Positions 23,914 to 31,423 of a DNA stretch of 41,550 nucleotides are shown piece after piece (the stretch's first letter is position 1; each line of letters begins with the position of its first letter). The notes beneath the pieces are model-generated. The model searched no databases. It saw nothing but the letters and a program-made list of their open reading frames with translations, and was not told where the DNA came from. Both the position numbers and the translations under genes were made by a program. Origin of the DNA: Actinomadura sp. NBRC 104425 (GTDB taxonomy: Bacteria; Actinomycetota; Actinomycetes; Streptosporangiales; Streptosporangiaceae); NCBI RefSeq assembly GCF_030269545.1, contig NZ_BSTN01000039.1, forward strand, positions 1 through 41,550. Reading direction: 5' to 3'.

Positions 23914-25006
23914 TGCCGGCGAGCCCGGCCAGCCGGGCCCGGTGCGCTGCCGGGGACCCGAACAGCTCCTGCGACGCCTTCGCCCGCTTGAAGTACAGGT
24001 GCGCGTCGTGCTCCCAGGTGAAGCCGATGCCGCCGTGGAGCTGGACGGCCTCGGCGGCGACGCGGAAGAACGCCTCCGAGCAGTACGCCTTGGCCAGCGC
24101 GGCGGCGACGGGCAGCCCGTCCGGGTCGCGGTCGGCGGTGTCCGCGGCGTGCAGCACCGCCGACCGGGCCGACTCCACCAGCACGAACATGTCCGCGCAC
24201 CGGTGCTTGACCGCCTGGAAGCCGCCGATCGGCCTGCCGAACTGGCGGCGCACCTTGACGTACTCGACCGTCATCTCCAGCGCCCGCTGAGCGCCGCCGA
24301 GCTGCTCGGCCGCCAGCGCCACCGCCGCCATGTCCATGACGCGCGGGTCGTAGACCCCGGCCGGTCGGGCCCGCACGCCGTCGAACTCCAGGCGCGCCAT
24401 CTTCCGCGTCTGGTCCAGCGTGGTCAGGGGCGCCCGGGTGAGCCCGTCCGCGCCGCCGTGCACGGCGAACAGCGCGGGCCGCCCCTCCCGGCGCGCCACC
24501 ACCAGGACCAGGTCGGCGACGTGGCCGTCGAGCACGTAGGTCTTGACGCCGTCGAGCACCCAGCCGTCCTCGGCGGGCCGGGCGGTCATCTGCACGTGCC
24601 GGACGTCCCACCGCTCGTCCTCCATCCACGCCAGCGCGGCGAGCGTGCTTCCGTCGGCGATGCCCGGCAGCAGCTCGCGCGCGGCGTCCTCGTCGCCGCA
24701 GTTCAGCAGCGCATAACCGGCCAGCACCACCGAGGACAGGAACGGCGCGCACACCAGCGCCCGCCCCATCTCCTCCATGACGACGGCCAGCTCCCGCATC
24801 CCGAACCCGGCCCCGCCGTACTCCTCGGGGATCGCCAGGCCCTGCAGCCCCAGCTGCTCGGCCATCTGCGCCCAGACCTTCGGGTCGTACCCCTCGTCCG
24901 TCGCCATCAGCCGCCGCACCTGCGCGCTCGGCGACTTGTCGGCGAAGAACCGCCGCAGCGTCTCCCGCAGCTCCCGCTGCTCCTCGGTGCCGACAGCCGG
25001 CCCCAT
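23888..25006 (-). CDS. Acyl-CoA dehydrogenase
   Basis: This 372-residue flavoprotein of the acyl-CoA dehydrogenase family oxidises an acyl-CoA thioester at the alpha-beta position, passing electrons through FAD to ETF. It shows LGLQGLAIPEEYGGAGFGMREL in the N-terminal domain, EQLGGAQRALEMTVEYVKVRRQFGRPIGGFQAVKHR in the C-terminal helical FAD-binding domain, and LHGGIGFTWEHDAHLYFKRA near the active site. This end pattern resembles the FadE proteins used for unusual or cyclic acyl chains, including sterol side chains. The ATG at 25006 is preceded by GGGAGG and, slightly further up, by a TetR-type palindrome. In-frame sequence extends upstream of this start, but the palindrome argues against coding there. 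Confidence 0.9.
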   Translation of the reverse strand: MGPAVGTEEQRELRETLRRFFADKSPSAQVRRLMATDEGYDPKVWAQMAEQLGLQGLAIPEEYGGAGFGMRELAVVMEEMGRALVCAPFLSSVVLAGYALLNCGDEDAARELLPGIADGSTLAALAWMEDERWDVRHVQMTARPAEDGWVLDGVKTYVLDGHVADLVLVVARREGRPALFAVHGGADGLTRAPLTTLDQTRKMARLEFDGVRARPAGVYDPRVMDMAAVALAAEQLGGAQRALEMTVEYVKVRRQFGRPIGGFQAVKHRCADMFVLVESARSAVLHAADTADRDPDGLPVAAALAKAYCSEAFFRVAAEAVQLHGGIGFTWEHDAHLYFKRAKASQELFGSPAAHRARLAGLAGITGAAAGP

Positions 25007-25020
25007 CTCCCAACCTCCCA

Positions 25021-25038
25021 ACCAAACGCCCGCTTGGT
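25021..25038 (-). promoter_or_regulatory. TetR-type operator before acyl-CoA dehydrogenase
   Basis: The 18-bp element ACCAAACGC-CCGCTTGGT is a dyad with 7 of 9 matched positions. It lies 14 bp upstream of the acyl-CoA dehydrogenase start. The ACCAAgCG/CGcTTGGT form is commonly bound by TetR-family repressors of lipid and sterol catabolism in actinobacteria; the regulator itself is not in this window. Confidence 0.5.
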
Positions 25039-25138
25039 AATCACATCCTGCCGCACGGCTGCGGGCACGTGCCACCTCGGGCTCGCGGGGGGCGAGTCGG
25101 TCGTTACGAACTGCACATGAACTGTGGCGTTCTGCGAC

Positions 25139-25144
25139 TACAAT
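25139..25144 (+). promoter_or_regulatory. -10 element of the Uma2 gene
   Basis: TACAAT is a near-consensus -10 hexamer 27 nt upstream of the ATG at 25171. Upstream lie two GAACTG direct repeats at 25108 and 25119, one helical turn apart, and a GAAC-N6-GTTC dyad; no good -35 is present. This suggests a regulated or activator-dependent promoter. Confidence 0.4.
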
Positions 25145-25170
25145 CTCGGGGACGAGGAAGGGAGCAGGGC

Positions 25171-25749
25171 ATGACCGTCGCGGCCCACGAACCATGGACG
25201 CAGGAGGGCACCCTCCTCAAAGGCTTCCTCGCCTTTGACACCCCGGACGGTTACCGAGCAGAGCTGATCGACGGAGAGATCGTCGTGACACCACCCCCCG
25301 GCGGCGGGCATGACAAGAACATCGGCAGGATCGTCCGGCAGGTCCACCAGAACAGCGACACCCGGTTCGACTTCTGGGGGAGCAAGGGCCTCGTCGCTCC
25401 GGGCGACGGCCGAAGCCCGGAGAACCACGTCACCCCGGACGGCACGTTCGCCCGTGAAGAGGCCGACCTCTACAACGATGACAGCTCGTGGTCGCCCGCC
25501 GACGGCGTCGACATGGTGCTTGAGGTCACCGCCAGGAACCCGGAGCGCGACCGGGTGAACAAGCGGCACTGCTACGCGCGCGCCGGGATACCGCTGTACC
25601 TGCTGGTGGACCGGGAGAAGAAGACGGTCACGCTGTTCAGCGAGCCCAAGGACGACGACTACTTCGCCGACGTGCGCGTGCCGTTCGGCAGGCCGATCGG
25701 GCTGCCCGAGCCGTTCGCCTTCGAGCTGGACACCTCCGAGCTGTTCTGA
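25171..25749 (+). CDS. Uma2 family (PD-(D/E)XK nuclease-fold) protein
   Basis: This 192-residue protein belongs to the Uma2 family of restriction-endonuclease-fold proteins common in actinobacteria and cyanobacteria. Recognisable parts are YRAELIDGEIVVTPPPGGGH, the catalytic-type glutamate in GVDMVLEVTARNPERDRVNK, the lysine of that segment, and HCYARAGIPLYLLVDREKKTVTLFSEP. The family has the nuclease fold and acidic-lysine triad, but its biological role is unknown. The ATG at 25171 is preceded by GAAGGGAG. It lies 47 bp upstream of the aldo/keto reductase gene with a strong hairpin between them. Confidence 0.88.
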   Translation: MTVAAHEPWTQEGTLLKGFLAFDTPDGYRAELIDGEIVVTPPPGGGHDKNIGRIVRQVHQNSDTRFDFWGSKGLVAPGDGRSPENHVTPDGTFAREEADLYNDDSSWSPADGVDMVLEVTARNPERDRVNKRHCYARAGIPLYLLVDREKKTVTLFSEPKDDDYFADVRVPFGRPIGLPEPFAFELDTSELF

Positions 25750-25751
25750 CG

Positions 25752-25787
25752 CCCGCGTAGGATCTTGAAAAAGATCGTCTACGCGGG
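25752..25787 (+). terminator. Hairpin between Uma2 and aldo/keto reductase genes
   Basis: CCCGCGTAG then GATCTT pair with AAGATC then CTACGCGGG, giving 15 base pairs with a GAAA tetraloop and a two-base bulge. GAAA loops are unusually stable. The element begins two bases after the Uma2 stop and ends nine bases before the ATG of the aldo/keto reductase. It may stop transcription or act on the next gene. Confidence 0.6.
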
Positions 25788-25796
25788 GGCGGTGCA

Positions 25797-26780
25797 ATGG
25801 AGTACGTGCGGCTGGGCGCCGGCGGGCTGAAGGTGTCGCGGATCTGCCTGGGCATGATGACGTTCGGGGTGAGCCAGACGCGGCCCTGGGCGGTGGACGA
25901 GGCCGCGGCGGCGCCGATCGTGCGGGCGGCGGTCGAGGCGGGCGTCAACTTCTTCGACACCGCCGACATGTACAACGAGGGCGCCAGCGAGGAGATCACC
26001 GGGCGGCTGCTGCGCGAGTACTTCGCCCGCCGCGACGACTACGTGCTCGCCACCAAGGTCTACAACCCGGTGGGGCCCGGGCCCAACGACCGGGGCCTGT
26101 CGCGCAAGCACATCATGGACGGGATCGACGCGTCGCTGCGGCGGCTCGGCACCGACTTCGTGGACCTGTACATCATCCACCGCTGGGACTACGAGACCCC
26201 CATCGAGGAGACGATGGAGGCGCTGCACGACGTCGTGCGGGCGGGCAAGGCCCGCTACATCGGCGCGTCCAGCATGTTCGCCTGGCAGTTCGCCAAGGCC
26301 CAGTACGTCGCGCGGCTCAACGGCTGGACCCGGTTCGTGTCCATGCAGAACCACTACAACCTGGTCTACCGGGAGGAGGAGCGGGAGATGATCCCGTTCT
26401 GCCTCGACCAGGGGGTGGGCGTCACGCCGTGGAGCCCGCTGGCCCGCGGCCTGCTCGCGGGCACCCGCGACCGCGACGGCGGCCGCCACACGGTTCGGTC
26501 CCGCACCGACCGGTACGCCGAGAGCCTCTACACCGACGACAACGACTTCGACGTCGTGGACGCGGTGCGGGCGGTCGCCGGCGAGCGGGGCGTGTCGATG
26601 GCGCAGGTCGCCCTCGCGTGGCTGCTCGACCGGCCCGGGGTGGTGTCGCCGATCATCGGTGCGAGCAAGGAGGCCCACCTGGCCGAGGCGATCGCCGCCA
26701 CCGAGCTGACGCTCACCGACGACGAGAAGGCCCGCCTGGAGGCGCCCTACCGGCCGCACGCCGTCAGCGGCCACTTCTGA
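25797..26780 (+). CDS. Aldo/keto reductase
   Basis: This 327-residue NADPH-dependent TIM-barrel oxidoreductase opens MEYVRLGAGGLKVSRICLG. The catalytic tetrad is visible: the aspartate and tyrosine in FFDTADMYNEGASEE, the lysine in VLATKVYNP, and the histidine in YIIHRWDYETPIEE. NADPH-binding segments near the C-terminus include SPIIGASKEAHLAEAI. This sequence resembles the YajO/L-glyceraldehyde-3-phosphate reductase branch, which acts on a range of aldehydes. It ends 11 bp from the convergent stop of the small gene next to SbnB. Confidence 0.92.
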   Translation: MEYVRLGAGGLKVSRICLGMMTFGVSQTRPWAVDEAAAAPIVRAAVEAGVNFFDTADMYNEGASEEITGRLLREYFARRDDYVLATKVYNPVGPGPNDRGLSRKHIMDGIDASLRRLGTDFVDLYIIHRWDYETPIEETMEALHDVVRAGKARYIGASSMFAWQFAKAQYVARLNGWTRFVSMQNHYNLVYREEEREMIPFCLDQGVGVTPWSPLARGLLAGTRDRDGGRHTVRSRTDRYAESLYTDDNDFDVVDAVRAVAGERGVSMAQVALAWLLDRPGVVSPIIGASKEAHLAEAIAATELTLTDDEKARLEAPYRPHAVSGHF

Positions 26781-26791
26781 TCGGACGCGCC

Positions 26792-27025
26792 TCACGGGGA
26801 CCAGTCGTGCGGCCCCAGGACGAAGCCCGTGCCGCACGTACGCAGATGGCCCACGGCCAGCAGGTGCGCCAGCGCCGCGCGGACGTCCTCCTCGGGGCGG
26901 TCGAGCTGCCGGGTCAGCGTGGCGAGGCCGGCGGTGCCGCCGTCGGTGTCGATCTCGGCGACCGCCTCGTACACCGCCAGTTCGAAGTCGGTGAGTTCCT
27001 GGACGTCGCCGCGTTGTTCGGTCAT
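26792..27025 (-). CDS. Small winged-helix-like protein in the Dap operon
   Basis: I do not recognise this 77-residue protein by family. The sequence reads as a helix-turn-helix or winged-helix domain: ELTDFELAVYEAVAEIDTDGGTAGLATLTRQLDRPEEDVRAALAHLLAVGHL, followed by a short beta wing (RTCGTGFVLGPHDW). It ends a minus-strand operon after sbnA and sbnB, with a 32 bp gap. It could be a regulator of the peptide cluster or an accessory protein of the diaminopropionate pathway. Its codon use fits the neighbours, so it is likely real, but the ribosome site is weak. Confidence 0.7.
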   Translation of the reverse strand: MTEQRGDVQELTDFELAVYEAVAEIDTDGGTAGLATLTRQLDRPEEDVRAALAHLLAVGHLRTCGTGFVLGPHDWSP

Positions 27026-27057
27026 GCCCGGCCCATGCCCGCCGGGGGGCGGGCGAT

Positions 27058-28074
27058 TCAGCCGTAGCGGTCGAGTTCGCGGAAGAAGCCGGGGACGGTG
27101 CGCAGCCCGCCCGCGGCGGCGACGTGCTCGTACACGTGCAGCCCCACGGCCAGGTCGAGCACGCCCAGGCCGAACGGGGAGAAGACCACGGGCCGGTCGG
27201 CGGGCGGGACGAGGGCGCCGGTCAGTACGTCGTACAGGGGCCCGGCGACGAAGTCGCGGTGCCCGACGAGCTCCTCGGTCAGGTGCGGGGAGGTGCGGGC
27301 CTTCAGGCAGTGGTCGACGTCGTCCAGGACGTTCCAGGACGCCAGGATGATCTCGGGGGACAGGTCGCGCAGCGAGATGTGCAGCACCAGCGGCGCGTGC
27401 GCGAACCAGCCGGGGTCGGTGACGTGCGGCTCGCCCGCCACGGTCGCGAAGACCACCAGGTCGCAGGAGCGGATGAGGTCCTCGGCCTTGTCGTGCACGG
27501 TCACGGCGGTCTCGCCCGCGCGCCGCAGGTAGCCGCTGAAGCCCTCGGCGTGCGCGGCGGCCAGGTCGTGCACGCCGACCTCGTCGAAGGCGAACCCGGC
27601 GGCGCGCAGGTAGGTGTGGATGTAGCGGGCGATCAGCCCGGCGCCGACGAACCCGGCGCGGCGGGGGCGGGCGCCGCGCGCGTCGGCGAGCCGGGTCGCG
27701 GCCAGGGCGGCGGACGCGGCGGTGCGGGCCGCGCTGATGATCGAGCTTTCCAGGCAGGCGAACGGGTAGCCGGTCTCGGCGTCGTTGAGGATCAGCACGG
27801 CGGACGCGCGGGGCAGCCCGGCCGCGACGTTCTCCGGGAAGCTGGAGATCCACTTGATGCCGTGCACGTGGCCGAGCGAGGCGGGCAGCGCGATGATCCG
27901 ACTGGACGGCCGGTCGGGGAAGCGCAGGAAGTAGGAGTCGGGGTTGACGGTGCCGCCCTCGCCGTGCCGCCGGTAGGCGGCCTCGACGGTCTCGACGACC
28001 CGCTGCTCGCGGCCGTCGAGTGCGTCCTTCACCTGGTCGCCGGAGATCACGGCGAAGGAGGGGGGCTGGTTCAT
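27058..28074 (-). CDS. sbnB: 2,3-diaminopropionate biosynthesis protein SbnB
   Basis: This 338-residue enzyme is of the ornithine cyclodeaminase/mu-crystallin family. In the Sbn pathway it oxidatively splits N-(1-amino-1-carboxyethyl)-glutamate (ACEGA) to L-2,3-diaminopropionate and 2-oxoglutarate, using NAD. The Rossmann motif GFVGAGLIARY is at 141-151, the active-site lysine region HGIKWISSFPEN is at 71-82, and NDAETGYPFACLESSIISAARTAA matches SbnB proteins closely. Its ATG overlaps the sbnA stop by four bases (ATGA), so the two are translationally coupled. Confidence 0.93.
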   Translation of the reverse strand: MNQPPSFAVISGDQVKDALDGREQRVVETVEAAYRRHGEGGTVNPDSYFLRFPDRPSSRIIALPASLGHVHGIKWISSFPENVAAGLPRASAVLILNDAETGYPFACLESSIISAARTAASAALAATRLADARGARPRRAGFVGAGLIARYIHTYLRAAGFAFDEVGVHDLAAAHAEGFSGYLRRAGETAVTVHDKAEDLIRSCDLVVFATVAGEPHVTDPGWFAHAPLVLHISLRDLSPEIILASWNVLDDVDHCLKARTSPHLTEELVGHRDFVAGPLYDVLTGALVPPADRPVVFSPFGLGVLDLAVGLHVYEHVAAAGGLRTVPGFFRELDRYG

Positions 28075-29186
28075 GGGCGGCTCCGGTGCGGGTCGGTGAG
28101 ATCGGTGAGGTCGGTGACGGCGGTCAGCTCCCGGGCCGCTTCGCCGCCGGGCGCGTCGGCGGGCGCGCCGACGGGCGCGGCGCAGGGCTCCTCGGCGGGC
28201 TCCTGCAGGTCGGGCTCGGCGCCGGGGAACAGCTCGGGCACCAGGTCGGGGAAGTGGCGGCGCAGCCAGTGCTCCTCGTACAGCGAGTCCAGGTAGCGTT
28301 CGCCCAGGTCGGGTGCGATCGCGACGGCGACCGGGTCGGCCCCGGGGTACTTGGCGGCCAGCCACCGCTCGGCGCCCGACACCACGGTGCCGGTGGAGCC
28401 GCCGAACATGAAGCCGTGCGCCGACAGCCGGTGCACGGTGCGGATGGTGTCGGCCTCGGGGACGTGCACGACGTCGTCGATGTAGGACTCGTCGACCAGC
28501 GCGGGGCGGCAGCTGGTGCCCAGGCCGGGGACGAGCCGCCGCCCGGGGACGCCGCCGAAGGTGACCGAGCCGACCGCGTCCACCGCCACGATCGTGACCG
28601 GGCGCCCCCGCTCGCGGAAGTAGCGGGCGCAGCCCATCAGGGTGCCGGTGGTGCCCGCGCCGACGAACAGCACCTCCAGGCCGGGGAAGCCGCGGTCGAT
28701 GGCGGGCGCGGTGCCGCGGTAGTGCGCGAGCCAGTTGTTGGGGTTGGCGTACTGGTTGAGCCACAGGTACCGGCGGTCGGAGGCGCACAGCTCCCGCACG
28801 TAGGCGATGCGGCTGGCCAGGTAGCCGCCGGCCGCGTCGGGGCGGGAGACGACCCGGACCTCGGCGCCGAGGGCCCGCATGAGCCGCATGGTGGCGGGGT
28901 TGCAGCGCGGGTCGGTGACGCAGACGAACCGGTGGCCGCGGGCGGCGGCGATGATGCTGAGCGCCACCCCCAGGTTGCCCGAGGACGACTCCACCAGGAT
29001 CGAGTCGGGGGTCAGCGAGCCGTCCCGCTCGGCCGCGTCGACCATCTGCGCGGCCGCCTTCAGCTTGACCGACCCGGCGAAATTGAAGCCCTCGCACTTG
29101 AGGTAGAGGGGACAGCCGAGCACCGGCCGGAGGTCCACGTAGAGATCCTCGACATTGAAGTCCTGCGGCGAGCTGATGATGGGCAC
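28071..29186 (-). CDS. sbnA: 2,3-diaminopropionate biosynthesis protein SbnA
   Basis: This 371-residue PLP enzyme of fold type II is related to cysteine synthase. SbnA joins O-phospho-L-serine and L-glutamate to form ACEGA, the substrate of SbnB. The PLP lysine is K41 in NFAGSVKLKAA, the phosphate-binding loop is SSSGNLGVAL near 67-76, and the glycine loop GAGTTGTLMGC is present. A low-complexity tail of about 50 residues, rich in A, P, E and TDL repeats, extends beyond the enzyme fold. The reading frame is open further upstream, but homology begins at PIISSPQDFNVEDLYVDL and a GAGGGTGG precedes the GTG at 29186, so I use that start. Confidence 0.93.
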   Translation of the reverse strand: MPIISSPQDFNVEDLYVDLRPVLGCPLYLKCEGFNFAGSVKLKAAAQMVDAAERDGSLTPDSILVESSSGNLGVALSIIAAARGHRFVCVTDPRCNPATMRLMRALGAEVRVVSRPDAAGGYLASRIAYVRELCASDRRYLWLNQYANPNNWLAHYRGTAPAIDRGFPGLEVLFVGAGTTGTLMGCARYFRERGRPVTIVAVDAVGSVTFGGVPGRRLVPGLGTSCRPALVDESYIDDVVHVPEADTIRTVHRLSAHGFMFGGSTGTVVSGAERWLAAKYPGADPVAVAIAPDLGERYLDSLYEEHWLRRHFPDLVPELFPGAEPDLQEPAEEPCAAPVGAPADAPGGEAARELTAVTDLTDLTDPHRSRP

Positions 29187-29369
29187 GCTGCCACCCTCGA
29201 ACAAAATATCAATTAGCGGTTCGGTGGAGGCCCCCGGAACCGTGCCGAATTCTCCGCGAATGACTTTCCGTGCGCTTCCCGAGTTCCCCCCGAATCCACG
29301 CCCGAGACGAAGAGTCCCATGGCGGATCATCACCGTACCTTCGGGCATGTCGCCCCGCAACCCCCTGCT

Positions 29370-29381
29370 TACCCGTGGGTA
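29370..29381. promoter_or_regulatory. Palindrome in the sbnA / adenylation-gene intergenic region
   Basis: TACCC-GT-GGGTA is a dyad between the divergent genes, about 100 bp upstream of the adenylation gene and 184 bp upstream of sbnA. A similar 12-bp shape with a GT centre (TCACG-GT-CGTGA) occurs at 31114-31125. Neither matches an iron-box (IdeR/DmdR) consensus. Confidence 0.3.
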
Positions 29382-29428
29382 GTGTGGAAAGCGGGAATCT
29401 GCCCACAAGGCGCCATAAGCTGACGCCG

Positions 29429-29444
29429 CGGCGGTTTTCCGCCG
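29429..29444 (+). promoter_or_regulatory. Leader hairpin before the stand-alone adenylation gene
   Basis: CGGCGG-TTTT-CCGCCG forms a perfect six-bp GC stem with a four-base loop, ending 37 nt before the ATG at 29482. It lies in the likely 5' untranslated leader. It may affect translation or transcript stability, or may be incidental in GC-rich DNA. Confidence 0.4.
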
Positions 29445-29481
29445 ATGACGGGGACGACGTCTGATCTCACGGAGAGTGATC

Positions 29482-31017
29482 ATGAGTGTTCGCGGACGGG
29501 CCGTCGACCGGCTGCTCACCCTGGACGAACTGCCCGTCCCGCCGCTGCCGGAGACCGAGGTCGCCCGCGCCAGGCGGCTGGCCGACCGGCACAAGATGAC
29601 CCGCGAGCACGCCGTCGACCTGGACGAACCCGTCATCGCGCGGATCGAGCGGATCGCGGCCGAACGCGACCGGCCCGCCGTGCGCGACCGCGACCGCGCG
29701 CTGACCTACGCCGAGCTGGCCGCCGAGGCGCGCCGCCTGGCCGCGCTGCTGGAGCGCTCGGGCGCCGGTCCGGGCACGGTCGTGGGCGTCGGCGGGGAGC
29801 GGTGCGCCGCCGTGGTGGCCGCGTTCCTGGCGATCGAGCTGGTCGGCGCGCTGTACGTGCCCGCCGACGCCGCCTGGCCCGCCGCCCGCGTCCGCGACGT
29901 CCTGACCCAGGCGGGGGCCGGCCTGCTGCTGGCCGCCGACGACGCCTCAGCGGAGGGCTCGGCGCTGGCCGAGGGGGCGCGCGCGGCGGGCTGCCGCATC
30001 GTGCGCGCGGGGGACGCCGCGGGGTGCCCGCCGTGGCCGGGCCCGGCCCGGCTGGAGTCCCTGGACCAGCCCCGGTACGTGCTGTTCACCTCGGGCTCGA
30101 CCGGCCGCCCCAAGGGCGCGGTCGTCGAGCACCGCGGCATGATCAACCACCTGTACGCCAAGATCGTCGACCTGGGGCTGACCGGGGCCGACGCGGTGGC
30201 CCAGACCGCCCCGCTCGGCTTCGACATCTCGGTCTGGCAGATGCTGTGCCCGCTGCTGGTGGGCGGCCGGGTGGAGGTGGTCGACGACGCGACGGCGCAC
30301 GACCCGGTCGCGTTCGCGCAGGCCGTGCGGCGCCGCGCCATCACGGTGGCGGAGCTGGTGCCGACCATGGTCCGGCACCTGCTGGACGACCTGGCGGCCG
30401 CGCCCGGCCAGGCCGACGCGCTGGCCGGGCTGCGCTGGATGATCGCCACCGGCGAGGAGCTGCCCGCCGAGCTGGCCCGCCGCTGGCTGGCCGCGATGCC
30501 GCAGGCGCGGCTGCTCAACGCCTACGGCCCCACCGAGTGCTCCGACGACGTCACCCACCACACCGTGACCGAGGGCGACCTGGACCTGCTGCGCCTGCCC
30601 ATCGGCACACCGATCATCAACGCGCGCCTGTACGTGCTGCGCGCCCCCTCGCCCGAGGAGGGGGAGGGCGGCCCCTGGAGCGCCTGCGAGATCGGCGAGA
30701 CCGGCGAGCTGTTCGTCGGCGGCATCTGCGTGGGACGCGGCTACCTGGGCGACCCCGAACGCACCCGCGCCGCGTTCTACCGCGACCCGTTCGACTCGGG
30801 CGGACGCCTCTACCGGACCGGCGACGCGGTCAGGCTGCTGCCGCCGGGGGAGGGCGGACGGGACCGGCCCGTGCTGCAGTACCTGGGCCGGGTGGACCGC
30901 CAGGTCAAGATCGCGGGCGTCCGGATGGAGCTGGGCGAGATCGAGGCCGTGCTGCGGCGGCATCCGTCCGTCGGCGCCGCCGCCGTCGTCGTCCACGAGG
31001 CGCCCCCCGGATCATAA
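29482..31017 (+). CDS. Stand-alone NRPS adenylation protein lacking A9/A10 (split A domain)
   Basis: This 511-residue protein has A1 (LTYAEL), A2, A3 (FTSGSTGRPKG, T203 region), A4 (FDISVWQM, D248), A5 (NAYGPTE), A6 (VGRGYLG), A7 (YRTGD) and A8 (GRVDRQVKIAGVRMELGEIE, hinge D472). It then stops at VVVHEAPPGS. Motifs A9 (LPxYMxP) and A10 (NGK, catalytic lysine) and any carrier domain are absent. The next 406 bp contain no such motif in any frame, so no simple frameshift restores them. About 45 extra charged helical residues precede A1. The pocket code read by alignment to GrsA is D-I-W-E-I-T-A-D-D, with no tenth lysine. Glu and Asp residues suit a substrate with a basic side chain, so diaminopropionate made by the divergent sbnAB genes is my inference. 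The ATG at 29482 has GGAGAG five bases upstream. Without A10 the protein should not adenylate alone. Confidence 0.85.
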   Translation: MSVRGRAVDRLLTLDELPVPPLPETEVARARRLADRHKMTREHAVDLDEPVIARIERIAAERDRPAVRDRDRALTYAELAAEARRLAALLERSGAGPGTVVGVGGERCAAVVAAFLAIELVGALYVPADAAWPAARVRDVLTQAGAGLLLAADDASAEGSALAEGARAAGCRIVRAGDAAGCPPWPGPARLESLDQPRYVLFTSGSTGRPKGAVVEHRGMINHLYAKIVDLGLTGADAVAQTAPLGFDISVWQMLCPLLVGGRVEVVDDATAHDPVAFAQAVRRRAITVAELVPTMVRHLLDDLAAAPGQADALAGLRWMIATGEELPAELARRWLAAMPQARLLNAYGPTECSDDVTHHTVTEGDLDLLRLPIGTPIINARLYVLRAPSPEEGEGGPWSACEIGETGELFVGGICVGRGYLGDPERTRAAFYRDPFDSGGRLYRTGDAVRLLPPGEGGRDRPVLQYLGRVDRQVKIAGVRMELGEIEAVLRRHPSVGAAAVVVHEAPPGS

Positions 31018-31423
31018 CGCAGCGTAATCACGCCGTCCCTTTTCGGTTGTCCTCCTTTGTCACATCCTGCGCGTCCGGAGGCCGCGGGGCGGGGCGGTGT
31101 GCCCGCTCTTTTGTCACGGTCGTGAGCATTTCACGTGGTCAACTTCTACTTTTTGGGGGATTGCCAGTGCGCTGCGCGGGCTGGTTGACTGTGGGCCCGC
31201 TACTCGGCGGTAGGCGAGGTCGGAGGGCGGACCCCCATCCGGGCCGGCGGAGTGGCGGTCGCGCGCACCCGTCCGTCCAGCCGGACCGCGACCGCGGCGG
31301 CGCGCTCGGTGCACGGGGTGCCGGGCGGTACTCGGGGAAAGGGGACGGAGAAACGGCCCGAAGTTCGGTGGTCACTCTTCGCGAAAATCGAATCCCCCCG
31401 CGACCGGGAAAGCATTTGCCTTG
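31018..31423 (+). promoter_or_regulatory. Non-coding region before the NRPS gene
   Basis: These 406 bp have lower GC in parts and no coding pattern. They hold the dyad TCACG-GT-CGTGA at 31114-31125 and a TTGTCA (31111-31116) without a convincing -10 at the right distance. I found no A9 or A10 remnant, no iron box and no terminator-grade hairpin. A promoter for the NRPS gene is likely somewhere here. Confidence 0.4.

Noticed and set aside
29187..29636. N-terminal extension of SbnA of about 150 residues
   Set aside because: The frame is open but the sequence is unlike SbnA, codon third positions are not biased, and a good ribosome site marks the GTG at 29186. The region is the divergent promoter area.
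31018..31423. Frameshift that would hide A9/A10 of the stand-alone adenylation protein
   Set aside because: I read all three plus-strand frames and found no LPxYMxP or NGK motif and no coding bias, so the truncation appears genuine in this sequence.
29187..31423. Iron-box (IdeR/DmdR) sites that would mark the cluster as a siderophore locus
   Set aside because: No sequence close to the TTAGGTTAGGCT-type consensus is present in either intergenic region, so siderophore function is not claimed.
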